A DNA stretch of 32,973 nt from an uncultured Gammaproteobacteria bacterium (lineage in GTDB: Bacteria > Pseudomonadota > Gammaproteobacteria > GCA-001735895). Numbering within the stretch: the stretch's first letter is position 1; the number at the start of each line of letters is the position of its first letter. The DNA is taken from assembly GCA_937894085.1 (NCBI GenBank), contig CALCSG010000337.1:1-32973 (forward strand). Direction: 5' to 3'. Below, piece after piece: positions 7,726 through 16,114 of the stretch. The position numbers and the translations under genes were made by a program. The notes under the pieces are model-generated. The model saw only the letters and a program-made list of their open reading frames with translations, was not told where the DNA came from and searched no databases.

Positions 7726-10439
7726 TACGACTTCCTCCAGCCAGTCAGTGCCCCGTAATCGCTGTAATAATCGTTACTATCAGGTATTGGCAATCCATCT
7801 TCTCCCGGTTGTGAGTTTTCATCAGGTTCTGAATTTTTTATAGTGACCTCAATCACTCCCTGGTTGATCTGCACCTGTCGCCACTGCCAGGTATGTTTTA
7901 TTCGTTGCCAAACCTGTTTGATATTTTCATCTGAATTTTTATTCACTACCCAGGCTTTAGGAAAGAATTCATTGTTGTGAGATAACAGAACAGCATCATC
8001 AATAATGAAATAGGCTACTGGTGGCCATCCCTGAGATTTCAACTTCAGATCTCTCAGGTATGAATAGATGACGAGTTGTAGGTGTTTGTTCTCGCTGAGA
8101 TCATTTTCTTTATACTTTTTTCCTCCCCATTTGATATCAATAATGGCTTCTAACCCGTCACTATTGACTACTCGAACATCAATGGAGCCTGAAAGCATAC
8201 CTCCGAAAAATACACCTTCGTTGTAACCTTCCATTTCTATTTCAACTACTTTGGCAGCACGTAACTGTCCAATTAGTTCAAATAGTGATCTTCTGGTCGT
8301 TTCTTCAAATCGGGCTTTTTCAATCGTTCGACCCGGTTGCAATAGCACCAGTCCTTCCTGATTTAATAGCTGGTTAAAGGCTTCGTCAAACCAGTCATTG
8401 ATAGATTTATTATCTAATTTTTTATCTGTGAGAACATGGTTGTTATTTAAAAAAAATAATTCATACAAATGGTGAACCAATGTGCCTTTCAGCAAATTGC
8501 CATCTGCTATTTCAACCAGCGCACCTGACCTCAGCCGTGCTTTATAATTTAAAATCCATTGATAAGGACTTTTGAACATGAGCTCCAGGCTGGAGAATGA
8601 CTCACGCTCTCTTTTCCCTAAATTCTTATCCGGTTTTATTTCCCACCACCGGCGATAGGCTGGTAGAGAATTAAATTCAGAACCCTGCATATTTGCACTC
8701 TCTTTACTTAGAGAATTTCCTGTTAGTAACTCATCATCCAGAGTTATTGCTTCCCACCCATCCATACTACTAATCATTTGATCCACCAGAGGATGTTGAT
8801 TTTCACAGTCATCATGCAGGATGAGCATGAGTTTCTTTGTGGCCGATAAGATGGGTTTCATGCTATTAATAGCATCCATTTTATACAAATCTTCGGGCAT
8901 GATTAAATCCACGCCATTTGATTCAAGACATTCAACTTCTGATTTTGAGAATGGATTTACAGGCTTACTTTGCCCCTGAATATCCCACCAAATCACCGTA
9001 TCAAAGTGACTTATAAACGTTGATGGGGTCGTTGTCGCTACTAAATTTATGGGCTTGTCTGGTGAGCATTCAGCATAGCGGTCGATTAAGTCGGTACCGC
9101 TGCCGGTCACTTGCTCAATCAAATAATGGATTTGCTCAGATGATAAAAGCATTTCCTGATCTTCAAAGTGCCCCAGGACAACCGCTAATTCATTTACCTG
9201 ATTATTAGCAGCTCGAAATAGTGCAATCTGGGCTTCATCATTATCAAGCGCTAATCGCCTGGCGATCCAGTCGACTATCAGTAAAGTTCGATCATGTAAA
9301 ACATCTAAAGGAATACCTTCAGTGACTTTATATCTCTGTGGGTTTAGCCAAAGATCAATTACTTCCCTAATTTTCTTTTGCGAAGCTTCATCATCTTTTT
9401 TCAGTAACTTTTCTAAGGTTGAATTCCATGATGTGCCATTCATCCCAGGGCTATCTGCTACGACAGAGGCCAGTGCCCTTCTCAGGCCTTTTGGTATAGG
9501 GGCATAAGGTAGTAGCAAAAATCCTAATAAGGTTTCCGGGTTAAGCGGTTCCCAGAGCAAATCAATTGCCAATGGAAGTAATTGTAGTAAAGGCCGTGCT
9601 GAAGAATATCGTTTGAACCCTGACCGGGGTAAGTTAAATCTTTCAAAAGCTTCATCAAGTTCTACGCCATCGCTACTTGAAAGTAATGCTGTATTTTCTG
9701 AATCCGAATTTAAAAATGATGCTACTGCTAAAGCTGATACAGACTTTGAACCGGATTTAACAACCTGAACACTGCCATCATTTTTCAGGATTGGTTTAAC
9801 AATATCTTCCGAGTTATTTAAAGCAGGCTCTCCGGACTGTAACTCTATGAGTGTCTGCTGTAAGCGTCTTAAATCAGTTCCGGCTTCAGCTTTGGGTGAC
9901 AGAACATCCACTTTCCTTTCATCAAATGAACGAATGACCAATCTCCATTTTTTTGGAAAATTAGCGATAGGATCAATTAGCTGTAACTCATTAATTTGAG
10001 TTTTCTGATGCTGTAGAGCTGTGAGTACAGCCTGTAACCTTTCACCCTCTCCTGGAGCTAGCGGTATTTGACTTTGCTTTTCTATATCCGCTACATCAAG
10101 CAATTTTTTCTCGTTTCCTGATGTTAAATTATCGTTCCTTATCTGGCCATTCCAGCCTCCTGAATACCATTGATCTCTCCAGTTCAATAGTTCGGCAGCT
10201 ACATTAAATTTATCTACCAAGCAACTTTTCTCAAAAAAGCGTCCCTCAATACCTGCTGACTCCATTCTTTTCAGGTAGCTCACTACTCTTGATGTATATG
10301 AGCTATCCCGAACAGGAATACCCAACTGTGTTTCTAATATATGTAGAAACCCATCCGGGCCAACAGTTTTGATCCCAAGACGATTTTCTTTTTTATGGGG
10401 GTTCATGCCATCGGCATGGAGTCCAAAGATTATTTTCAT
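7725..10439 (-). CDS. PD-(D/E)XK nuclease, AddB-like partner
   Basis: This 904-residue protein is the likely heterodimer partner of the downstream AddA-like enzyme. The C-terminal third holds a RecB/AddB/Cas4-type nuclease fold: LKGTLVHHL (His), GSID, IIDIKWGGKKY and a QLVIYSY helix. The N-terminal two thirds resemble an inactivated helicase scaffold and show no Walker A, as expected of AddB. AddB enzymes normally carry a four-cysteine iron-sulphur staple around the nuclease. Here I find no cysteine in the last ~320 residues, so that cluster appears absent. The start is preceded by AAAGGAA eight nt upstream. A 70-nt gap separates it from the WYL gene and contains a candidate operator. The AddB assignment is from architecture and gene order; nuclease activity is well supported by motifs. 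Confidence 0.82.
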   Translation of the reverse strand: MKIIFGLHADGMNPHKKENRLGIKTVGPDGFLHILETQLGIPVRDSSYTSRVVSYLKRMESAGIEGRFFEKSCLVDKFNVAAELLNWRDQWYSGGWNGQIRNDNLTSGNEKKLLDVADIEKQSQIPLAPGEGERLQAVLTALQHQKTQINELQLIDPIANFPKKWRLVIRSFDERKVDVLSPKAEAGTDLRRLQQTLIELQSGEPALNNSEDIVKPILKNDGSVQVVKSGSKSVSALAVASFLNSDSENTALLSSSDGVELDEAFERFNLPRSGFKRYSSARPLLQLLPLAIDLLWEPLNPETLLGFLLLPYAPIPKGLRRALASVVADSPGMNGTSWNSTLEKLLKKDDEASQKKIREVIDLWLNPQRYKVTEGIPLDVLHDRTLLIVDWIARRLALDNDEAQIALFRAANNQVNELAVVLGHFEDQEMLLSSEQIHYLIEQVTGSGTDLIDRYAECSPDKPINLVATTTPSTFISHFDTVIWWDIQGQSKPVNPFSKSEVECLESNGVDLIMPEDLYKMDAINSMKPILSATKKLMLILHDDCENQHPLVDQMISSMDGWEAITLDDELLTGNSLSKESANMQGSEFNSLPAYRRWWEIKPDKNLGKRERESFSSLELMFKSPYQWILNYKARLRSGALVEIADGNLLKGTLVHHLYELFFLNNNHVLTDKKLDNKSINDWFDEAFNQLLNQEGLVLLQPGRTIEKARFEETTRRSLFELIGQLRAAKVVEIEMEGYNEGVFFGGMLSGSIDVRVVNSDGLEAIIDIKWGGKKYKENDLSENKHLQLVIYSYLRDLKLKSQGWPPVAYFIIDDAVLLSHNNEFFPKAWVVNKNSDENIKQVWQRIKHTWQWRQVQINQGVIEVTIKNSEPDENSQPGEDGLPIPDSNDYYSDYGALTGWRKS

Positions 10440-10490
10440 TTAATATTTCCTTTTACTAATTTTATTTTTGTTATTTTACAACCCACCTAA

Positions 10491-10503
10491 GACAAATTAT
10501 GTC
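10491..10503. promoter_or_regulatory. Candidate operator GAC-N7-GTC in the WYL/AddB-like gap
   Basis: GACAAATTATGTC forms a GAC/GTC dyad separated by seven A/T bases. It lies in the 70-nt gap between the regulator and the effector genes. A similar dyad (TGCGAC-TAAATAT-GTCGCA) lies upstream at 11795-11813. WYL regulators of the BrxR/CapW kind repress their own defence operons by binding dyads, so this is a plausible binding site, but it rests on two short matches. Confidence 0.35.
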
Positions 10504-10509
10504 GCTCAG

Positions 10510-11502
10510 CTAAGCATTATATTTATCGAACATTGCTTTGACCATTTCAATCATTTCTTTTCGAAGTTTTGCCGGTTGTTTTACCTCAACACCATCCCCA
10601 AACCCTAGTAACCACCAGCGTAGCTGCTGGGTATCCTTTACTGTCGCAGTGAGCAAACTACTGTTTTCATCAATTACCTTAATTACCTGATCTTCACTTA
10701 GTGCGGTTTCCTGTAAATGTTTGGCAATATATTTATTGATCAGTAATTTTAGCCTGATGCTTTTATCCTGCTCGATATAATCAAACTCTCCACTTTGAAT
10801 ATAGGTATCCAGATGAAAGCTTATTTTTTTAACCGTTTTATCTAACAGTTTTATGTCACTCATCCTGTGCAGCACTAGCTGCTTGATATCACTATAGCCC
10901 CAAAGCGTTGCCAACAGATAGATAACTTGATCTCGAATAACCAGCCCCCGTGGACTAACTTCATATTCTTGTTCTTCACCATGTCTCGGATGGTATGTGA
11001 CATGAAATTGCTTATCCATCAGCAAAGCCTGATAAACAGTATCAATGACGGTTTCTTTTATGTCAGGGGGTAAAAGATGCTGAGTTCTAGATAACACCCT
11101 AATTTTATTTCTCCACTGTTTGAGCTTCTTCCCTTTCATTCCATCTAAAACATTTCCTGCAAGTTTAATGTGAGAACTGATGTTATTTAAAATTTCAGGT
11201 GGCATTAACAGACCCAGAAATTTTTCACTTAAATAAAAAGTCATCGCAGTATTAATATCCATTGAGGGGAGATCGTATACAGGAGAATTCTTTGACCATG
11301 ACCAGCCGAAGGGCTTGTCACGTTCATCACTTATTAATGGAAAATTTTTAGAGAGCTTTATAAGATCACGTTGAATGGTTCTATCGGTAGTATCATAGCC
11401 ATGGACATTCAATTGCTTATTGATTTTTTGAACAGATACTTTTCTCGGTGATCGCGGAATAAGCTGTAACATCACCCAATGCCGATATAAAACATCACTC
11501 AT
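10510..11502 (-). CDS. WYL-domain transcriptional regulator
   Basis: This 330-residue protein has the DeoR/YafY-like layout: an N-terminal winged helix (about residues 1-65, including GYDTTDRTIQRDLIKLS), a linker, and a WYL domain at about 145-215 (FHVTYHPRHGEEQEYEVSPRG, then IYLLATLWGY), followed by a WCX-like C-terminus. The start ATG is preceded by AGAGG at a good distance. It is the first gene of the minus-strand operon. Family knowledge: WYL domains sense nucleic acid or nucleotide ligands, and the BrxR/CapW relatives keep defence operons silent until infection. I infer the same role here, which supports reading the downstream nuclease genes as a defence locus. Confidence 0.9.
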   Translation of the reverse strand: MSDVLYRHWVMLQLIPRSPRKVSVQKINKQLNVHGYDTTDRTIQRDLIKLSKNFPLISDERDKPFGWSWSKNSPVYDLPSMDINTAMTFYLSEKFLGLLMPPEILNNISSHIKLAGNVLDGMKGKKLKQWRNKIRVLSRTQHLLPPDIKETVIDTVYQALLMDKQFHVTYHPRHGEEQEYEVSPRGLVIRDQVIYLLATLWGYSDIKQLVLHRMSDIKLLDKTVKKISFHLDTYIQSGEFDYIEQDKSIRLKLLINKYIAKHLQETALSEDQVIKVIDENSSLLTATVKDTQQLRWWLLGFGDGVEVKQPAKLRKEMIEMVKAMFDKYNA

Positions 11503-11567
11503 GGTTAGTCCTCTTGTCTTGTGATCCAGATGAAATTATCATTATTAATTGCAGATCTCATTAAAAA

Positions 11568-11749
11568 TTACTCATAGAACAATTCAGAGTCATCACTGCT
11601 AACTGTCAACTCAATCACTTTTGGCACATAGTTGTTCATACTCATTTCTTGGCCAATTTTCTCAGATATATCGATAGAACCCCACTTATAGAAAAAAATC
11701 TCATCAATTCTTTGATAAAGTTCTTTTCTTTATTTAATTTATTTCCCAT
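11568..11749 (-). pseudogene. Broken small gene upstream of the defence operon
   Basis: A well-placed AAGGA precedes an ATG at 11749 (MGNKLNKEKN...). After about nine codons the coherent reading continues one frame over as ELYQRIDEIFFYKWGSID, then a stretch ending in SDDSELFYE, and stops at 11568-11570. In the original frame translation ends after about 35 codons. The second half reminds me of small hypothetical proteins beginning ELYxRIDEILFYxWDPIG that occur with toxin or immunity genes. That family link is from memory and unverified. The gene looks frameshifted and truncated. Confidence 0.5.
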
Positions 11750-11794
11750 CAAATGATCCTTTTTAAAAGTATTCAATTATTTATACTACTTCAA

Positions 11795-11813
11795 TGCGAC
11801 TAAATATGTCGCA
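11795..11813. promoter_or_regulatory. TGCGAC/GTCGCA inverted repeat, candidate operator
   Basis: A perfect 6-bp inverted repeat separated by seven bases (TGCGAC-TAAATAT-GTCGCA). It lies 46 bp upstream of the broken small gene and about 290 bp upstream of the WYL gene. Its core GAC-N7-GTC recurs at 10491-10503. A TATAAA box lies just downstream on the minus strand, so binding could affect a promoter. Confidence 0.4.
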
Positions 11814-12216
11814 CATTTAAGACTGAGTATAAATTTGGTGATTTTGCTATTTTACTTGTAAATCGAAGGTTCTACTTACTCCTATGTCCGGTATGGAGGA
11901 ACTAGGAAGTTAGAATTTGGATTTTCTGGTTTAAGTATTTTTTTCAATAATCTGATAGCTAAGATTTCCCAGAGTATCGAAATCATCCGATTTCCTATTA
12001 GGATTCATACAAATCATTTTATCTCACTTCAAATAGATCGAATTCCAATTTTCTTGAAAAATAATGAGTAGAGATTAAAAATCTGTGCACCAATACACAT
12101 AAGAGCCCCAGCTAAAAATCATGTAACCTCTTCTGCTTTTAATCCGTTTTAAATCCGTTTTTAACCCGTATTTATATCTTCATTATCTGTTAATAAATCT
12201 GTACCGGTGGTACTTA
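11814..12216. other. Intergenic region without a recognised gene
   Basis: About 400 bp of AT-rich sequence with no open reading frame I can support on either strand. It holds three short imperfect direct repeats at 12137-12168 and, near the end of the membrane-protein gene, the dyad GTACC-GGT-GGTAC at about 12201-12213. Confidence 0.5.
12137..12168. repeat. Three imperfect tandem 10-11 bp repeats
   Basis: TTTTAATCCG, TTTTAAATCCG and TTTTTAACCCG follow one another without spacers. The period of 10-11 bp places each repeat on the same DNA face. They lie just past the 3' end of the minus-strand membrane gene. Function is unknown and they may be chance. Confidence 0.45.
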
Positions 12217-12654
12217 TTACCCCCCCAAAAAAGCTGGATTAAAAAAATAAAAGATAACAGAGAGCACAATACCTATTACAAATACTGAGCCGATTATTAC
12301 AACAGTCTCTGTAGCAGCTGTTTTAGTTATACCCCACAAACTTATCTCCTTGCCAGTCAGTTTGCCAAGTAAGACCCAGTAGACCAAGAAGCTAAAAATT
12401 GAAATAATCACCATTGCACCAATCTGCAAAGCACCATCTATAGTGGCTGCATCACCCTGAAGCCCTATCCTCACAGCATATCCCAGCGAAAATCCAGCCA
12501 ATAAGCCTGCCAAGGATCTCCCTGTTACCGCTATGCCTGAATTAAAGTAGGAAACATCAATGCCAAGAACACGCTTGGTGGACCAACGAGTAATCACTGT
12601 ATTTGCCGCCAGCGATAATATAAAAAGAACACCGATAAAGAGAATTGCATTCAT
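12217..12654 (-). CDS. Small integral membrane protein, unknown function
   Basis: This 145-residue protein has four likely transmembrane helices: about residues 3-20, 45-65, 75-100 and 115-140, the last pair glycine- and valine-rich. It has no recognisable catalytic motif and I do not recognise the family. The start is supported by GGTGA six nt upstream of ATG. It stands alone, transcribed in the same direction as the defence operon but separated from it by over 700 bp, so it is probably not part of that operon. Confidence 0.7.
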   Translation of the reverse strand: MNAILFIGVLFILSLAANTVITRWSTKRVLGIDVSYFNSGIAVTGRSLAGLLAGFSLGYAVRIGLQGDAATIDGALQIGAMVIISIFSFLVYWVLLGKLTGKEISLWGITKTAATETVVIIGSVFVIGIVLSVIFYFFNPAFLGG

Positions 12655-13135
12655 ACTGATTCACCAACTTGCATAATTATATTTTTTGTTAGAATGTACT
12701 TCATTATTGGCAATAATTAAATATGTCACTCGCAGAAAGTATAGTTTTATTTACTGGGATAATTCTGATTATTATTAGGTGTCACCAATATAAGGCGAAA
12801 GCCCCCCTTAGGAGAGCTAAAACTCCCTTAAATGAGCAAGACATAGCAACGGCCACCCCAGCATCATTGCACGGCAGGCCGAACCAAGTGCTGCGCCTAA
12901 GACGGTTGTTTTTTATCATTGATACTAAGCACCGAGCAAAACATCGCGTTTATCCATCGGATATCGCCCAGTAATCTGTTTATCCAACAATTCTTGAAAG
13001 CCTGGGTCACCAGGTTTGTGATTTTGGTTTATTACGATTCCCCAGTACAAGTAATAAACCTAAATATCTCAAGGTGAAGCTATATAGTTATAATCATGTG
13101 GTCCGATTGTTCAGACGCTACAAACAGGTGAACTA
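12655..13135. other. Region between membrane gene and TnpB relic, no supported gene
   Basis: About 480 bp. A plus-strand frame of 83 codons (12723-12974) begins without a Shine-Dalgarno and has a strange composition, so I do not call it. The stretch after about 12880 is less AT-rich than its surroundings and may be mobile-element debris, but I cannot identify it. Confidence 0.4.
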
Positions 13136-13182
13136 CTCGTCACTAAAGCAGCGAGCTTCTAAAAGAGCTGTTTACACAGCTC
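13136..13182 (-). other. Right-end hairpins of the decayed TnpB element
   Basis: Two adjacent dyads: CTCGTCAC-TAAA-GCAGCGAG (13136-13155, imperfect) and a perfect GAGCTG-TTTACA-CAGCTC (13165-13182). On the minus strand they end in GAGTAGTTCACC. Subterminal hairpins overlapping the 3' end of tnpB are typical of IS200/IS605 elements, where they serve TnpA recognition and form the scaffold of the guide RNA (omega RNA). This is the likely transposon boundary, near 13126. Confidence 0.55.
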
Positions 13183-14617
13183 GATTGTCTATTTAGCGCA
13201 TCCACGGTTGTTGCTTTCTGAGTTGAAAGACTTACAAAACCTTCGCAACCTAAAGACGGCAATTCCACCACCTTCTTTCTCCTAACACTGGCTTTACGAA
13301 CAGTCTTCTCTTTTGAAAACTTTCCTGATCGTATCAGCATGATTCCTCGTTTTTTTATTACCTTTGACGCATTGTAATCGGCATTGTCTGTATGACCACA
13401 GGATAAACATTTAAATTCTGATTGAGAGGGCCTGTTTTTCTTTTCAGTGTGCCCGCATTTTGCACATTCCTGACTGGAGTAATGGGGTTTTACCTTTAAG
13501 AACAATTTGCCTTTGAGCTTTAATTTATACTCTGCAAAAGACCTTATCTGACCCAGGTTTACATTCAGCAGGGATTTATTTAATCCGGATTTAGCTTTAG
13601 CGCCGTTGCGTAACCAGTGCCCGGTTTCCGGGCATGGTTTTGCTTTGGGCCGTAAAACCATATTATTGAGTTTCAGCGCTTCAAAAACAACGACCAAAGG
13701 CGCTGAATCAGCAATATCTTTTGAAATATGGTGCGAGGTATTTCTACGGATATGGGCGATCTTTTCCGATTGCTTTCGTATTTTAGCCTGTTGTTTTTGC
13801 TCGCCCTTTGTGCGCTTTCGCTGAATGCCTGACTTCTTATCATTGGCTCTGGCCATCCGTGCATAACGGCGTTGGTATTTGCTTTTCTTTCTTTCAACAT
13901 CGAGTAAAGATTTTTGTACGTCTTACGGCATATGATAAACAAAACCTTTTGATGAAACGGCTTGTTTATTAATCCCAAGGTCGATGCCCACCACGGCCTG
14001 TTCCAGCTCTTTATGGGTTAAGGTGGATGCAATGTGCTCCACTTCTGATTGGGTTAAATCTTCATTACTGTAATCATAGGCCATGGACAACCAGAACCGA
14101 GAACCCTTTCTGGATAAGAAGAAAGCTTTCCCCGCTTTCTCTTTGGGAAAGGGTAAGACTACCCCGGCTAAATAACGACCATGGTCTTCTTTTTTATCAC
14201 TACGTTTAATCTGAACCAGACATCGATCATCATCGATATGCTGGACATCGAACAATTCGTTGGTGACGTAACAATTACGCTTTTTATGTTTGGCTTTGAC
14301 TTTGGGCTTTTTACGCAATCCGACTAAAGCCGCATTCATGGCTTCAAACCATTTTGCCCCGGCATTACGTCGGATCTGGGAAGGAATGTCCGAGAGGAAC
14401 TCAAAACTTTGCTTTAGTTTGGCAACCTGAGTGTTAATAATGGCTTTCCTGATTCCGGTTTACCCGCTTCTAACCATTCCTTGTAGCCCCTGTCCGCTTC
14501 CATTGTTTTCTGATTGTAAATTACGGTATAACAACCAATCCAACGGGCAAGCTCTTGCGCTGCCTGGCTGGACAATTGATGGGTTATTTCAACAGAATGA
14601 CCTAATTTGGTTTGCAT
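13143..14617 (-). pseudogene. tnpB: tnpB-like RNA-guided nuclease gene, decayed
   Basis: An IS605 OrfB/TnpB of about 490 residues, broken twice. It begins MQTKLGHSVEITHQL at 14617. Near 14440 the frame shifts: after KPESGKP the family sequence resumes in another frame as IINTQVAKLKQSFEFLSDIP. At 13923-13925 an in-frame TAA interrupts VYHMP-stop-DVQKSLL where the family usually has Glu, consistent with a single GAA to TAA change. RuvC landmarks remain readable: Asp in VGIDLGINKQ, Glu in VVVFEALKLNN and Asp in NADYNAS, with a zinc ribbon CAKC...CLSC between the last two. The start codon directly abuts the right end of the neighbouring TnpB element, so this gene has lost its native upstream region. 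Confidence 0.85.
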
Positions 14618-14736
14618 TCGGAACTCATCAAATCCCCCGTCATACCTGTTCCAGACAGGCATTAGGTTGATCTAAACTTCGCGGTGACACAGCCATGGGG
14701 TAAACCCCTTCGCCGCCAGCGTCGCGCAATTGTGGC
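14618..14736 (-). repeat. TnpB element right end, copy A (guide-RNA scaffold region)
   Basis: This 119-bp stretch covers the last ~97 bp of the intact tnpB and 22 bp beyond its stop. It matches 25337-25456 with about 96-97 % identity. Shared dyads are CCTGT-TCCAG-ACAGG and GGGG-TAAA-CCCC. The homology ends precisely at 14618, next to the start codon of the decayed tnpB, which fixes the right-end boundary. In TnpB systems this region is transcribed as the omega RNA scaffold and the bases just outside the boundary become the guide. Confidence 0.7.
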
Positions 14737-15908
14737 CCCTTTGTTCCTACGGGTGCCAATTGGGTTAACCCTTTGATTTCTGTATTTTTAGCTGCATTAA
14801 TATCTCGATCATGGACTACACCGCATTGCGGGCATGTCCAGGTTCGGATTTTCAGCGTCAGCTTTTCTGCTTTGTAATCACAACCCGGTGTTGAGCACAG
14901 CTTACTGGACGGGAAGAACCGGTCTACTTTAATCAGGGTTCTGCCATACCAGTCAGATTTATATTCCAGTTGTCGGGTGATTTCACCGAAGGAGACATCC
15001 AGGATAGAACGGTTTAAACCAGATTTTTGCTTAACCTTTTTACCAGGATTATCGAGGGTTCCCTTACTGCTACGAGACAGACCGGATACATTCAGATCCT
15101 CAATCATGATCACTTGGTTATCGTTGATCATGCGTCGGGTTATTTGATGAATGTATGCATGGCGTTCATCGGCAATACGGGTGTGTAATTTTGCAATGCG
15201 GAATTTGGTTTTTAAACGGCGGTTTGACCCTTTCTGTTGTCGGGCCAAGCGTTGTTGTAAACATTTGAGCTGAACTTTCTTTTTCAATAAATGGCGTGGA
15301 TTAACAAACTGGGCACCGTCAGAGAGTGTCATGACTTGATTAACACCCAGATCAATACCAACGGTTTTACCCACTGCCGGCAAAGATTGAATAGCTTCTT
15401 CAACGGCCATTGATACAAAATACCTACCTGCTGAATCTTTGCTGACAGTGACCATCTTGGGCAGTCCTTCCGGTACCCTGGTCCAGCGTACCTTGATCTG
15501 TCCAAGTCCGGGAATCTTGAGCAGTTCACCGGCTTTGTAATTTTTAACGATCACGCGCTGGTCTAGCTGAAAACGAATGGACTGCAGCTGGTGACGACTC
15601 TTAAATCTGGGATAACCAGCACCTTCTTTGAAGAATTTCCGAAAGGCTGCATCCTGATCTCTCAAGGCCTGACTATAAACGGTTGTCGGTGTGTCTTTCA
15701 ACCAACGGTAAGACTCCAGCTTTTTAAGCTCAGTCAGCCCCCGGCTAAAATCGATGCCAGTGACTGATTCGAAATATTCTTTATAAATATTTGATCGCCA
15801 GGCCAGGCAGGTATTCCAGACAAAACGCTTTGACCCAAAAAAACGGCTCAATAATTGAATCTGTGTTTTGTTTGGGTAAATTCGATATTTATAGGATCGA
15901 CGCTTCAT
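14640..15908 (-). CDS. tnpB: TnpB, RNA-guided DNA nuclease (IS605 OrfB family), intact
   Basis: This 422-residue protein, starting MKRRSYKYRIYPNKTQ, is complete by family length. An N-terminal wedge/helix-turn-helix part is followed by a RuvC-like nuclease with Asp in VGIDLGVNQ, Glu in MIEDLNVSGL and Asp in HDRDINAAKN. A zinc ribbon (CSTPGC...CPQC) sits before the last Asp. All catalytic residues are present. Two further in-frame Met codons lie 3 and 13 codons upstream; I chose the Met beginning the conserved KRRSYKYRIYP start. Family knowledge: TnpB uses an omega RNA from the 3' end of its own element to cut DNA next to a short target-adjacent motif and helps retain the IS after excision. 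The C-terminal ~30 codons overlap the RNA scaffold region. Confidence 0.92.
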   Translation of the reverse strand: MKRRSYKYRIYPNKTQIQLLSRFFGSKRFVWNTCLAWRSNIYKEYFESVTGIDFSRGLTELKKLESYRWLKDTPTTVYSQALRDQDAAFRKFFKEGAGYPRFKSRHQLQSIRFQLDQRVIVKNYKAGELLKIPGLGQIKVRWTRVPEGLPKMVTVSKDSAGRYFVSMAVEEAIQSLPAVGKTVGIDLGVNQVMTLSDGAQFVNPRHLLKKKVQLKCLQQRLARQQKGSNRRLKTKFRIAKLHTRIADERHAYIHQITRRMINDNQVIMIEDLNVSGLSRSSKGTLDNPGKKVKQKSGLNRSILDVSFGEITRQLEYKSDWYGRTLIKVDRFFPSSKLCSTPGCDYKAEKLTLKIRTWTCPQCGVVHDRDINAAKNTEIKGLTQLAPVGTKGPQLRDAGGEGVYPMAVSPRSLDQPNACLEQV

Positions 15909-16021
15909 GAGTCTCATTATAATGCACAGAGAACATATTGAGAACAATTAAAGCGAAGTTATTTGATTTATGAAAGCTATTTGGCCTGTGTTTCTCCTAC
16001 GCCAACCGTCTCAGCGGGGTC

Positions 16022-16055
16022 GTCGGCTCCTTGCCTCCTTCGAGGTACGCCCGAC
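16022..16055. other. Hairpin upstream of tnpB, candidate left end
   Basis: GTCGGC pairs with GCCCGAC around an inner stem CCTC-CTTC-GAGG. It lies about 110 bp upstream of the intact tnpB. IS200/IS605 left ends contain such subterminal hairpins. No second copy is seen in the window to define the boundary. Confidence 0.4.
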
Positions 16056-16114
16056 AGACTTGCAATTGCGGAAAACATACCTAAAATAAATGGATAATTA
16101 AGGATATGGTAAGA

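Larger units (their letters stand above)
14618..16055 (-). mobile_element. IS200/IS605-type element carrying only tnpB (intact)
   Basis: The right end is fixed at 14618 by comparison with the orphan copy at 25337. The left end is not defined by sequence. A strong hairpin at 16022-16055 is the best left-end candidate, and the true tip may lie up to about 16090. No tnpA (Y1 tyrosine transposase) is present, so movement would need one in trans, as for many TnpB-only IS. The element sits at the 5' edge of a second tnpB. Confidence 0.6.

Noticed and set aside
4543-10439. Ordinary housekeeping addAB repair genes
   Set aside because: They sit on a plasmid in an operon with WYL, PLD and SNF2 genes, and the AddB-like protein lacks the cluster cysteines.
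12723-12974. Plus-strand 83-codon frame
   Set aside because: No Shine-Dalgarno, odd composition (hydrophobic start, then Pro/Ala/Arg-rich) and overlap with probable mobile-element debris; I do not call it a gene.
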